Shown one piece after another: positions 8,622 through 16,238 of a stretch of 16,238 bases of DNA. The notes under the pieces were generated by a model. The model saw nothing but the letters and a program-made list of their open reading frames with translations. It was not told where the DNA came from and did not search any database. Position numbers and translations under genes: made by a program. The DNA is taken from positions 1 to 16,238 of the forward strand of contig MU648190.1 of assembly GCA_026770585.1 (NCBI GenBank). The letters are read 5' to 3'. This stretch comes from Baffinella frigidus. Its lineage: Eukaryota > Cryptophyceae > Cryptomonadales > Baffinellaceae. Numbering within the stretch: the stretch's first letter is position 1; each line of letters opens with the position of its first letter.

Positions 8622-11600
8622 ATAAACCCAGTGCCACAGTCGACGTGTCTGACACAGTGTAGTTCGCCGTCATTTTGCCTTTGCACCATACAGACCCCGA
8701 CATCACCAGCCGATCCCATGCACGTCATATCCACATCTAGATCGGTTGACAGTTCTTGACAGTCTTGAGTGGTGATGCATGTCAAGAGTGGGTAAAGTCC
8801 ACATCCACCGTCACCCCACTTGGAGTCGACAATATCGGATGGAGCTGCCAGTGGAATTGACGCTGCAGTGTAAGACGGCCAGACCCAATGTGTTTCGAAA
8901 TCAGGCCAGCTCAGTATAACCCCTGCAGAACGACGATATGTCTCATATTGCTCGTCTGCATTCCATGGTACACCACCATGATCAGCTGCACAAACCTCTA
9001 ACAAACGTTCAGGTCCCAGTTTTTGACCGACGGATTCAGCAACAGAGAGCGGTACGGACGTGTCCGATCGAGCATGTAGGTCCATTCGGGTACAAAAACG
9101 TATATTGTTCATATCCTGGATTGGCATTCCGAGAGACCGATGTCGGCACAGGCCAGATGAACCAAGGTTGTTCCTAGTTGTTTTCACATCACGCAACACT
9201 TCGTGTCTGTACACCATACGAGGTGGTTCATATTGTCGATCCGTTGTAAACGCATTGTCAAACCCACGGTATGGCGTTTCTGAGCTATGGCATGGCGTGG
9301 TAACGTGCACACCCACCGGTTGTTCCCAACTCTCTGGCCACCAGTCATGGATAATATCACAAAATTTCGTAGACCCGTCTCGAGCCAACCCCTCCGCGGA
9401 AAACCACTTGGTATCTCCATCCACGTTGCCAAAGGTTCCTGGGTGGTCATTTACGACCCCTTCATCGGAATTAATGTAATTTGTGAGAAGTTTTTGGACA
9501 TCAACCCCAGTGTTATACTTGCGTTGTTCGTGTAGTGCAAGCACCTGTGCAGTGAGCATTGAGCGCTTGAGAGCGTCTTCTTCGTGTGTATAGTCTGTAG
9601 CCCAGAATAGTGAACTTTTCTTCTTGTATTCGAGCATGAACGAGCTTGGGTTGATGGCCATCTCACATGCTCCTCTGTCAACCACGTCATGGACCACTGA
9701 AAGTATCGGTGATGTCGAACAGTCGTTACAGAGACACGGGTAGAAATAACGATTGTCGGTCCAACGCAGCACACAGCCTGGGGTGAGCCAAGCACCAGTC
9801 CGCGGCATGTCTGTAAGTTCAAAAGGACATTTTGGGACTTGTTCAAGAACAGGCTGTACGGCAAATACCCCGCGGAGCATACACATTCCAACCATATCAA
9901 CTTGCTGTACGCAGCGGTGTCGCCATGTAGACAAAATATTCTCCTGTCCCTGCATGGCCTCAGAGATCTTTTTGGTTGCTTCACCACTAGTGCCTGCTGC
10001 TGCGAGTTGTAACACACGCAGGCGGGCGCCCTCGACGACCACTCGTAGACAGAAAGCGAGACCCGCTGATTCGGTGACACCCTGCGCTATCGGAAATAGT
10101 TCGTCTACAAAGCGATCTGCAAAAGACTCTGGTAGCATCTCTGCATGATTCCCCACACACCAGCGCTGACCAACCGTACCATTATGCAACTCTGTGACAG
10201 GCCTCGTGCGCTGCTTTGGGTTTAGAACACGCTTCCACTCCTTGTCACCAATAACAGACTGAAAAGAACCAATTCGCATACCCACTCGTCCGTGCTCTAG
10301 TGTCTCGCGAATACTCAGTGAGCTCATGTTCCGGGTCATCCACTCTTGCATGTTGGTCTCGTTCAGTACACCCCATGACTCAGATGGTGCCATGGAGTCA
10401 CAAACCCAGTCGTCGACCCACTCTGTGATAACCGCATCGCGGACCTTGTCGCCATCACCCCCCATCCCATTAGGACGTGGAACTGGTCTATTTCCACTAT
10501 CTTGAAGTGCACAGTATGCTGCGACTGTGTCGTCTATGTCAGGCCAGTATACACTGTCACACACCTCTGCTGGTATGTAACAAGACGACTCTGTTACCCA
10601 TCCACACAGGCAAGCGTGTCGCACTGAACCAAGACCACCGGCACGTGGGTGTATACTTGCCATATCCGCGAGAACAAAGTCACGACCGAGCACGTCGATA
10701 CCGTTTACATACTCACGTTGTAACGGAAGTGGGGAGACACGCTCATCCAATCCTGATTCTGGTTCTCCCGTGTATGCAGACTCACACAAGAGCGAGTCAC
10801 TCGGAAGATGTCGCATCGCATGTGAGTAGTACAGAGGACTCACAAACCACGCCTCACTTGTCATTGAACGTACCACGCGCTCCAGTTCACTTACGGCATA
10901 CTCTCCTGAGAACGCAGTTGGGTCCAGCGGATTGTTTTTGAATATACCAACAGGGAGACCATCGACCCCCATCGGCAGCGTGGCTAGCGTCTGTTGTAGA
11001 AATCCGTGACATGTGCGCCACATCGAGACGTTCCTGTCGTCTCCTCCAAATGGCTCGGAAACTTCAGTGCTATCGTATGAAAGTAGTGGCATATCGGTGC
11101 GGAACAACCCCATATTGGCAGCAAGAATTTTCTGTTCGCTGTTCCACTTTACTACTCCTGACAGAATGTCTAGGTTGTACTCTGTGAAAGGAGAACTTGA
11201 CCGTGTCCATAGATCGTTCTGAACAAATGTACCAATCATTGTGAATAGTTCTTTGACAAGAGACGAACCACGCAACGTGGTGTATGGTGTATCATATAGA
11301 AAACTGGGAAGAAATGAACCTGGGTCGTCTGGGTCACAGCAGGCGACGTCATGTTTACCAATGAACACATCAGTCTCTCCCATGGCGTTCGCAAGGGTCA
11401 AGTGCTTTTCAGTCAGACACTCACAACCATAATCAACCGACCATGTTGCTTTCAGATTAGATATCATCTCATGAACAGCACGTTGTACAGCGGAATTCAA
11501 ATTTTCGCTTCCCGCAGTGAAGATTCTGTGCATGAAGTAACGGATGACAGCCCGACGAGTCGCGGAACCACATGTGAATGGGGCCTGATCAACACCACGT

Positions 11601-13603
11601 AGAGCATCGCCTGAACATGGGAGCTCAAATTCGCGCGTCGTCCCGCCATGTGTGTCTCGATACCAGTCCAGTCGCGGGAGTTTGTTTTCGACGTCAGTCG
11701 GCCACATACCAGCGCGCGCGTATGGTCCCACAACAAGCGCATCGAAAAGCTGGTGTAAGGCGTCCCCCTCCGCTGTAAAAATGGCGAGATCGAGGCGATC
11801 CGCATTCCATGATGTGAGGCCTGGGTCGTTCAACACTGCTAGAACGTTCTTTTTAACCTCGGCCAGAGTTTCTCGGGCGATTGTGAGGCGTTTTGCATGA
11901 TCACTATCAGCACGCGCGTGTGTCGTTGCAACCGGCACGCGATTCGTAGATCGCCCCGCCCATACCATGCCTGGTGTCGTACAACCAACGTCCGAATAAT
12001 CGTCTATACATTGCTTAAACGGTTCTCGTTCAGCATCAGTCATCCTACTGGAATGTGCAGGACCAGTGAATACTTCACATGCTGCGATGTACTGTGTCCC
12101 TTTTTTAGAAGGTTCGATGGGAATATACTGGGAAAAGGCCTGTCTGCGTTGGTTCCTCAGCGTAAGGAAGTCCTGTAGACACGCGTCATTTGATCCACCC
12201 CCTTGTAGTGTTAACATGAGACACGCTACTACGACTGGGTCGACATTGTTGGTAAAAGATTCGCGCAGTTGGTATACTTTCGACCCGATTTTGGCGAGGG
12301 ACGCTGGAAGCGGGTCTGAAAAGAGCACAGCCGCACCCTCATTCCACTGAGAGTTGGCGTAATTACTCTTGCAGCGCGTGGCGACAGTGAACACCGAGAT
12401 TCCCTGAATGGCTAGCAGACCACCATATGCGTGGTCATTTGGTGGCCCCTTGTTGCACGGTGGCTCCGTGTTACCAGTAGCGATACACTCGAGATAAATG
12501 TCCTGTGTCGAAGTCATCTGGGTAATTTGGGTATATGTGTATGGGTTCACACCGATGAACGTCTGCCCTGTCGATGAAATGAGTGACAGCACACCGGTGC
12601 ACCAAAATTGTGAACCATCAACGCCTGCACGATCATCTGGGATCATCACAGGGGTATCACCACATGCACACGTCGAGACATCGTCAGCCTCTATATCAGG
12701 CAAGTTGCAGTGTTTCTGGTCTGCGGTACCAACTACGTCCTGTAGACCCGCCACAACCCCAATCGCATAGGCAAATCCCGCGTCCATCGCATGCAGCATT
12801 CGTTCGAAGGGTATTTGCGCAACTGCCGTACCCGCGTCAACTGCCATGCCTTGCAACACCGCAGCAAACCCGGCTTGGGACTCACTAGATTGGGGACTCT
12901 GTAGTGACTCCTTGTGGTACTCAGACAGACACATCCCGACCAGAGAATTGGTTGCCTTGGCGTACTTTTGAGAACCAAGTCTCAATGTAAAGCCAGTGAC
13001 ATCAAATATACTGAGAAATGCGTCTGTATGGCATATGATAGTCTTCTTGAAAACGATCGGTGGGTACAACACACCCATAGCAATCTGTGCGAGAAAGTTT
13101 GTCGTAGCGGCTGCAGTCATCGTACGCACAGCCTCTGCATTAGCTGCCTCTTGGTCCAATCCCACCATGCTCCCAACTGACGACCGTGCCGCGCGGTCCG
13201 CGGTGTTCACGATACCGTTGATAAGCGATGTGACAACACCCATAGACGCAATGATACCATTCTTGGCCTCACATATGACACTAAAGAAGATCTCGTCAAT
13301 GAACTCCAATTCTATTCCAGTCTGGTCCATCCCCGTTGCGGCACGCAACACAAACGAAACCAGGTCTGTCAACACCGTCCAGACGCCATGCATCTTGGCA
13401 AGATCTACATCGAGTCCAGCCTGTAAGACTCTCCCCACAGAACATAAGGGGCGCTCGAGATTTACGACAGTCCCAATGCACTTGGCGACTGCACACCAAT
13501 GACTCGTCCATGCAACCTGCATGTGGGTCAACCATGGTACTGTGCATTCCTGAATTTTGCATGGTATGGGTTTATCAATGCATGCACATATACCACTCTC
13601 TAT
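8378..13603 (-). CDS. Giant protein, segment 1 (N-terminal part)
   Basis: This is the first and longest piece of the giant protein, unrecognised by family. Convincing protein sequence starts near 13600 (cysteine-bearing ICACIDKPIPC) and continues to about 8600. The tail from 8600 to 8378 is a basic out-of-frame read-through. Hydrophobic stretches lie near 13322-13388, 13150-13260 and 12985-13095, and could be membrane or membrane-associated helices. A Cys-rich ectodomain-like region follows. A Trp-rich stretch (HDWWPESW) lies near 9335, and closely spaced cysteines lie at 8610-8820. The frame stays open upstream to a TTG at 13768, but that part is antisense to the next gene and does not look coding. 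The only nearby in-frame ATG is at 13522, which would discard apparently real sequence. The true N-terminus is therefore missing, or lies in another frame. Coding identity is well supported by length; function is unknown. Confidence 0.8.
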   Translation of the reverse strand: MESGICACIDKPIPCKIQECTVPWLTHMQVAWTSHWCAVAKCIGTVVNLERPLCSVGRVLQAGLDVDLAKMHGVWTVLTDLVSFVLRAATGMDQTGIELEFIDEIFFSVICEAKNGIIASMGVVTSLINGIVNTADRAARSSVGSMVGLDQEAANAEAVRTMTAAATTNFLAQIAMGVLYPPIVFKKTIICHTDAFLSIFDVTGFTLRLGSQKYAKATNSLVGMCLSEYHKESLQSPQSSESQAGFAAVLQGMAVDAGTAVAQIPFERMLHAMDAGFAYAIGVVAGLQDVVGTADQKHCNLPDIEADDVSTCACGDTPVMIPDDRAGVDGSQFWCTGVLSLISSTGQTFIGVNPYTYTQITQMTSTQDIYLECIATGNTEPPCNKGPPNDHAYGGLLAIQGISVFTVATRCKSNYANSQWNEGAAVLFSDPLPASLAKIGSKVYQLRESFTNNVDPVVVACLMLTLQGGGSNDACLQDFLTLRNQRRQAFSQYIPIEPSKKGTQYIAACEVFTGPAHSSRMTDAEREPFKQCIDDYSDVGCTTPGMVWAGRSTNRVPVATTHARADSDHAKRLTIARETLAEVKKNVLAVLNDPGLTSWNADRLDLAIFTAEGDALHQLFDALVVGPYARAGMWPTDVENKLPRLDWYRDTHGGTTREFELPCSGDALRGVDQAPFTCGSATRRAVIRYFMHRIFTAGSENLNSAVQRAVHEMISNLKATWSVDYGCECLTEKHLTLANAMGETDVFIGKHDVACCDPDDPGSFLPSFLYDTPYTTLRGSSLVKELFTMIGTFVQNDLWTRSSSPFTEYNLDILSGVVKWNSEQKILAANMGLFRTDMPLLSYDSTEVSEPFGGDDRNVSMWRTCHGFLQQTLATLPMGVDGLPVGIFKNNPLDPTAFSGEYAVSELERVVRSMTSEAWFVSPLYYSHAMRHLPSDSLLCESAYTGEPESGLDERVSPLPLQREYVNGIDVLGRDFVLADMASIHPRAGGLGSVRHACLCGWVTESSCYIPAEVCDSVYWPDIDDTVAAYCALQDSGNRPVPRPNGMGGDGDKVRDAVITEWVDDWVCDSMAPSESWGVLNETNMQEWMTRNMSSLSIRETLEHGRVGMRIGSFQSVIGDKEWKRVLNPKQRTRPVTELHNGTVGQRWCVGNHAEMLPESFADRFVDELFPIAQGVTESAGLAFCLRVVVEGARLRVLQLAAAGTSGEATKKISEAMQGQENILSTWRHRCVQQVDMVGMCMLRGVFAVQPVLEQVPKCPFELTDMPRTGAWLTPGCVLRWTDNRYFYPCLCNDCSTSPILSVVHDVVDRGACEMAINPSSFMLEYKKKSSLFWATDYTHEEDALKRSMLTAQVLALHEQRKYNTGVDVQKLLTNYINSDEGVVNDHPGTFGNVDGDTKWFSAEGLARDGSTKFCDIIHDWWPESWEQPVGVHVTTPCHSSETPYRGFDNAFTTDRQYEPPRMVYRHEVLRDVKTTRNNLGSSGLCRHRSLGMPIQDMNNIRFCTRMDLHARSDTSVPLSVAESVGQKLGPERLLEVCAADHGGVPWNADEQYETYRRSAGVILSWPDFETHWVWPSYTAASIPLAAPSDIVDSKWGDGGCGLYPLLTCITTQDCQELSTDLDVDMTCMGSAGDVGVCMVQRQNDGELHCVRHVDCGTGFMCAGDGLVYPQLHRLPIHVVRRSRRTCTHPAVSKMNKSICMDTRHGNRFRTSFVQTVCAATASGMSTERCWLNMRMRVNWK
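8593..8612 (-). other. Frame break 1: one base missing
   Basis: Segment 1 is sensible through a GTGFMCAGDG stretch, and segment 2 is sensible from PPVASFTN. The codon phase differs by one base short between them. Candidate sites are the five-base homopolymer at 8593-8597 (G on the plus strand, C in the coding sense) and the GT-rich bases just before it in the coding direction. Adding one base at either place gives an uninterrupted reading. The sequence does not say which is right. Confidence 0.7.
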
Positions 13604-13676
13604 ATATTTTCCGTGTTTAAAATGATGTATCTCTCGCACGGCGGACTTATTCGAATATGATGTATGTCTCAGCAAA
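13591..13676. promoter_or_regulatory. AT-rich divergent spacer between the giant gene and the 332-aa gene
   Basis: The stretch around 13598-13630 is visibly AT-rich (TATATATTTT, then TTTAAAATGATG) compared with the coding DNA on both sides. It lies between genes transcribed away from each other, so it could hold the promoters of both. The boundaries are uncertain because neither neighbour has a clear start codon. Several ATGs on the plus strand here (13622, 13657, 13660, 13664) lead to short frames that close before or within the next gene. Confidence 0.35.
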
Positions 13677-14675
13677 TTGACGCGTCCAAGTATCCCAGAC
13701 TCCCTGTGGGTCAAGTGGCTATGGGGGGTCGATTTACTTGAGGAGATATCTGCTAATGAGCAGCTCAATGAGTCTCATTTAACCGGTTTGGTCCTATGCC
13801 GTGTTGCTGGACTGGATCATCCATCCAGCAATGCGCATCCTCTCGACCTCCTTGGTGACGCGGCGGTCATTCGTGTACCGTATCAGCAAATGTCGATGCG
13901 AAATCTCAAGGACTCTGTACAACATGCTCAGTTGCATATGCATATGTTGATCTCAGACGATGAATCGGTGTCGCTATATCCGAAACATGTTAATCACCTC
14001 TTTGTGCGTCTCGGGCATCTGCTTTGTCCGCTTCCATCTTTGGATAGCAGTGTTTTTGACGATCCAGATTCATTGGAGGTAACCCATAATGGCGAGACCA
14101 CGCGCGTTGTGACTTCTAACTGGATTCGCTGGATGTTGAACACATTTGTGATTATGTTTCGTCATTGTGAACTGCGGAGACTCGCAGAACCCCCTGTGGT
14201 TGCGGCACCTCGCCTCGATATCAAGCAGTTTCACGTTGAGGCTGGGCTTGATGATTTCTATAGATTCACTCAGCATTTCGACCTACCTCCTGCTGCCGTA
14301 CTCCAATATTCGCATGATTTCCCCCAGATGCTCAACTCGGTAAGTCAGGTGACCTTTTATCATTTTCCAAGCTATGAACGCCGCCTTCAGCTCAGTCATG
14401 AGGAGGTTGCAAGTGGTGACGCTCCCATCTACACACTCGCAGCTGCGTTGTCTATGCTCCCTGATGTCAATGTTGTATTCGAAGAAGAGTCATTGGGTGC
14501 ACCGCCGGGTGCTATTGGGCACCCACTGCATGCTAAGGCAGGGTGGCGTATCATTATAGGCGCTGGATTTATCTATCTACTTTCCCCAACTGGGCATCTT
14601 TTTCGGCACGAAAATTTGCTAGACCTGGTTCGTGCTATCCCTCTCCCAGGTCAGGTGAATTCGGGTACACACTGA
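13677..14675 (+). CDS. Uncharacterised 332-aa protein, N-terminus uncertain
   Basis: I do not recognise this protein. It reads as a mostly soluble, mixed alpha/beta protein with abundant His, Leu and aromatic residues, only one or two cysteines and no signal peptide. Its C-terminus has a hydrophobic stretch (IIIGAGFIYLLSPTG) followed by a helical-looking end. The start given is a TTG. The frame is open back to 13626 without an ATG, and the sequence looks coding from at least the LWVKWLWGVDLLEE stretch. An ATG pair at 13657/13660 lies in the phase that one extra base in the A3 run at 13674-13676 would join to this frame, the same kind of defect seen in the giant gene. It diverges from the giant gene and precedes the DUF3494 gene by 52 bp on the same strand. 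Confidence 0.75.
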   Translation: MTRPSIPDSLWVKWLWGVDLLEEISANEQLNESHLTGLVLCRVAGLDHPSSNAHPLDLLGDAAVIRVPYQQMSMRNLKDSVQHAQLHMHMLISDDESVSLYPKHVNHLFVRLGHLLCPLPSLDSSVFDDPDSLEVTHNGETTRVVTSNWIRWMLNTFVIMFRHCELRRLAEPPVVAAPRLDIKQFHVEAGLDDFYRFTQHFDLPPAAVLQYSHDFPQMLNSVSQVTFYHFPSYERRLQLSHEEVASGDAPIYTLAAALSMLPDVNVVFEEESLGAPPGAIGHPLHAKAGWRIIIGAGFIYLLSPTGHLFRHENLLDLVRAIPLPGQVNSGTH

Positions 14676-14727
14676 AGAGGCTATTTAATAGATATAAACA
14701 GTAGAAGTGAATATTTTTAAATTGTCT
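14676..14727 (+). promoter_or_regulatory. AT-rich intergenic spacer, likely promoter of the DUF3494 gene
   Basis: This 52-bp spacer has about 12 G/C bases (roughly 23% GC), against 45-50% in the flanking coding DNA. It contains a TATA-like GATATAAAC and, 11 bases before the ATG, a TTTTTAAATTG stretch. Short AT-rich upstream elements are typical of nucleocytoplasmic large DNA viruses and of compact protist genomes. It could also carry the 3' end signal of the upstream gene. No hairpin terminator is visible. Confidence 0.45.
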
Positions 14728-16238
14728 ATGCGTATACCAATTTATGTGCTGTTGCTACTATGTCTGGGATTACGTGTGGCATCAGTTGAGTTTCCATTGC
14801 GGTTTTTGAATACAACACAGTCTGGGGTGGTTCCATTTGATGGTTCGCCTTCCAGGCGCTTGTTGGAATATCCCGAATATTATGGGGATCCGTTCTGGTC
14901 AAATGACGTTTGCCATGGTTACGCTATTTATGGTATAGGTGCAGTGTCCCTTGCTGCTGATGCAAGAGTCGTCAACGGTAACAGCGGTTCCAGCGCCGCC
15001 CTATCAACCGATCCCTTTGTAACTCAATATTTGATGGAAGACACATACGGCGTAGGTGACACTGTTATGGGGGCCAGATTGAAGGGTACAGTAGTTGAAA
15101 CCGCATTTGCTATAGCGGCAAACGCGCAACGTGAGGCCATCAAAACTTCTTTACTCAATGTAAATGACAATGGCGTACCTGCTGGTGGTGCCGCATGGGG
15201 GGCCAGTATCGTGGCTCCTGGGCATTATTTTCCTGGGATCTACTACGTCGCAGGCGGCCTGACTGTCGGTGCCGAGGGATTTGTAATATTTGACGCCCAA
15301 GGAGTGTCCTGTGCCAAATTTGTCTTCAAAACACCAGGAGTCTTTACGTTGATGGCAGGCGCCGAAGTTGTTCTGATGAATGGGGCACAAGCACGGAACA
15401 TTCTTTTCATTGTAACAGGTGCCGTCACTATAGGTGCTGAGGCCATCATGCGCGGAAACGTACTTACTAATGGAGCGACAACGATTGGAACTGATGCATC
15501 TATGTATGGATGTGTGATCGCGTTAGGTGCAATGACAATGGGTACGAGAGCAAAGATTCGCATGGAACAACCCATGGAATATTGTTCTGTCTCAGTTACA
15601 TGTGATGCGGATCAGTACGCATTGGAGGGTGTGTGTCAACCGTGTCCTGACGGCACGAGTTCGGTATCGGCGGAGGATACAACACTGGAATCTTGCGTGT
15701 GTAAAGCAGGCTACACAGCGGCCTCAGACGGTGTTGTGTGCACTGCATGCGTTGCAGGGACATACAAGATAGCGACAGGGTCTGGGGATTGCATCGCTTG
15801 TGACACAAACCTTTATTCGACGACTGTTGCGGCTGTGGCAGCAAAAACTTGCTTGGCATGTCCTGCAAACACTCAGTCTAACGCGGGGAGTGATGCGCAA
15901 ACAGATTGCTCGTGTGTGGCTGGATATACGGGTTCAGATGGTTTGGCATGTGTTGGGTGTGTTGCTGGTACCTACAAGGTTAATACTGGTTCGGCTGCGT
16001 GTGACCTGTGTACACCGGACTTGTATTCGACGACATTAGCAGCTATTGCTCCTGGAACTTGCTTGGCATGTCCTGCGAACACTCGGTCAGACGCGGGGAG
16101 TGATGAGCAAACGGATTGCTCGTGTGTGGTAGGATACACTGGTCCAGATGGTACCGAGTGCACACTCATTACTACAACCAGTACCACACCTGAACCAACT
16201 ACTACAACGAGTACTACACCAGAGCCCACTACTACAAC
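14728..16238 (+). CDS. Secreted DUF3494 (ice-binding-like) protein with cysteine-rich repeats and Thr/Pro tail; 3' end outside window
   Basis: The ATG at 14728 opens a frame with no stop to the window edge (503 codons). Residues 1-19 form a signal peptide (MRIPIYVLLLLCLGLRVAS). An SRRLLE motif at 42-47 could be a propeptide processing site. Residues about 65-280 match the DUF3494 beta-solenoid pattern: a GHYFPGIYYVAGGLTVGA strand region, then FDAQG, FVF, VVLMNGAQARNILF and repeated TIGT/TMGT turns. This family includes ice-binding proteins and adhesins. Residues about 288-478 are TNFR/GCC2-GCC3-like cysteine-rich modules, the last two repeating every 70 residues. A mucin-like TTTSTTPEPT repeat follows from about 482. 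The likely role is a secreted or surface-anchored adhesin or ice-interacting protein, with the tail as a glycosylated stalk. Ice binding itself is not demonstrable here. A C-terminal anchor, if any, lies outside the window. Confidence 0.9.
   Translation, partial: MRIPIYVLLLLCLGLRVASVEFPLRFLNTTQSGVVPFDGSPSRRLLEYPEYYGDPFWSNDVCHGYAIYGIGAVSLAADARVVNGNSGSSAALSTDPFVTQYLMEDTYGVGDTVMGARLKGTVVETAFAIAANAQREAIKTSLLNVNDNGVPAGGAAWGASIVAPGHYFPGIYYVAGGLTVGAEGFVIFDAQGVSCAKFVFKTPGVFTLMAGAEVVLMNGAQARNILFIVTGAVTIGAEAIMRGNVLTNGATTIGTDASMYGCVIALGAMTMGTRAKIRMEQPMEYCSVSVTCDADQYALEGVCQPCPDGTSSVSAEDTTLESCVCKAGYTAASDGVVCTACVAGTYKIATGSGDCIACDTNLYSTTVAAVAAKTCLACPANTQSNAGSDAQTDCSCVAGYTGSDGLACVGCVAGTYKVNTGSAACDLCTPDLYSTTLAAIAPGTCLACPANTRSDAGSDEQTDCSCVVGYTGPDGTECTLITTTSTTPEPTTTTSTTPEPTTT
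15747..16166 (+). repeat. Two tandem 210-bp units encoding 70-aa cysteine-rich modules
   Basis: Identical landmarks recur exactly 210 bases apart: a 20-base stretch beginning ACTTGCTTGGCATG at 15848 and 16058, and likewise GCGGGGAGTGATG and GATTGCTCGTGTGTG. In protein terms each unit runs C-VAGTYK...TGS...C..C...LYSTT...TCLACPANT.S.AGSD.QTDCSC..GYTG.DG. A more diverged module precedes them (about 15590-15746). The uneven conservation, near-identical in some parts and diverged in others, suggests duplication followed by partial homogenisation. Confidence 0.88.
16171..16238 (+). repeat. 30-bp tandem repeat encoding TTTSTTPEPT, cut by the window edge
   Basis: The unit restarts at 16171 and 16201, and a third copy begins at about 16231. 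Each encodes a ten-residue Thr/Pro/Ser block. The copies differ only at synonymous positions (for example ACC/ACG, CCT/CCA, GAA/GAG), so selection appears to keep the peptide. It would form an extended O-glycosylated stalk. The number of copies cannot be known from this window. Confidence 0.9.

Larger units (their letters stand above)
29..13603 (-). pseudogene. Giant cysteine-rich membrane/secreted protein gene, broken into five frames
   Basis: This is the parent feature for the next five entries. Minus-strand coding runs almost without pause through five open frames. In the direction of translation, the codon phase moves in the same direction at each of three junctions (near 8600, 7340 and 3863), and each junction is repaired by adding one base. 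The fourth junction is an in-frame TAG with coding-quality sequence directly after it. The restored product would be about 4,500 residues, rich in Cys and Trp, with many N-x-S/T sequons and several hydrophobic blocks, so it is probably a large secretory-pathway or membrane protein. I do not recognise a named family. Its style resembles very large uncharacterised membrane proteins of algae and other protists, but that is an impression, not a search result. No credible start is visible at the 5' end. Pseudogene is used because the frame is broken as written; uncorrected sequencing deletions are at least as likely. Confidence 0.72.

Noticed and set aside
12996-13502. A 168-codon plus-strand open frame, and many others of 60-145 codons such as 8191-8625, 9060-9479 and 6950-7354
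   Set aside because: They are antisense to strong minus-strand coding, have no start context or spacing of their own, and their composition is that of mirrored codons.
13296-13562. A minus-strand frame with an ATG at 13562, a possible alternative N-terminus for the giant protein
   Set aside because: It overlaps segment 1 in another phase, ends after 88 codons, and lacks the hydrophobic and cysteine pattern of the main frame.
13664-13741. A short plus-strand frame from the ATG at 13664 as the true start of the 332-aa gene
   Set aside because: It closes with TGA after 25 codons, and joining it to the main frame would need a shift at a site with no supporting signal.
1-16238. CRISPR arrays, tRNA or rRNA genes, insertion-sequence ends, bacterial promoters or hairpin terminators
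   Set aside because: No regularly spaced palindromic repeats, cloverleaf, rRNA core motifs, transposase-like frame or stem-plus-T-run was seen.

Overview
The window looks eukaryotic or from a large DNA virus of a eukaryote, most plausibly a microalga, and not bacterial. There are no Shine-Dalgarno-spaced operons. The visible proteins are secretory or membrane style (many cysteines, N-glycosylation sequons, a mucin-like Thr/Pro tail). One protein joins an ice-binding-like (DUF3494) domain to algal-type TNFR/GCC2-GCC3-like cysteine repeats. Genes appear intronless and the spacers are short and AT-rich, which fits a compact nucleocytoplasmic large DNA virus or a compact protist genome. The sequence alone does not decide between these.

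Minus strand, about 13603 down to 29: five consecutive open frames (about 8597-13603, 7340-8597, 3864-7342, 2795-3864, 29-2794) read as one very large gene of roughly 4,500 codons. The frame is lost three times, each time by exactly one missing base and each time beside a simple-sequence or repeat site. It is interrupted once by an in-frame TAG (2795-2797), and it has no credible start codon at its 5' end. The protein is cysteine-rich with several hydrophobic blocks. I cannot name its family. It is either a very young pseudogene, a recoded gene, or an intact gene carrying uncorrected single-base sequencing deletions; the uniform pattern favours the last.

Plus strand, 13677-14675: an unrecognised 332-aa protein, divergent from the giant gene, with an uncertain N-terminus. 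A 52-bp AT-rich spacer follows. Plus strand, 14728 to the right edge: a secreted protein with signal peptide, DUF3494-like domain, three cysteine-rich modules (two of them a 70-aa tandem repeat) and a Thr/Pro repeat that runs off the window. Since it has no stop codon inside the window, it is easy to miss.

The giant protein and the DUF3494 protein are both probably secreted or surface-exposed and share an RRLLE motif, so the window may be a small cluster of cell-surface or virion-surface proteins. That link is inference.
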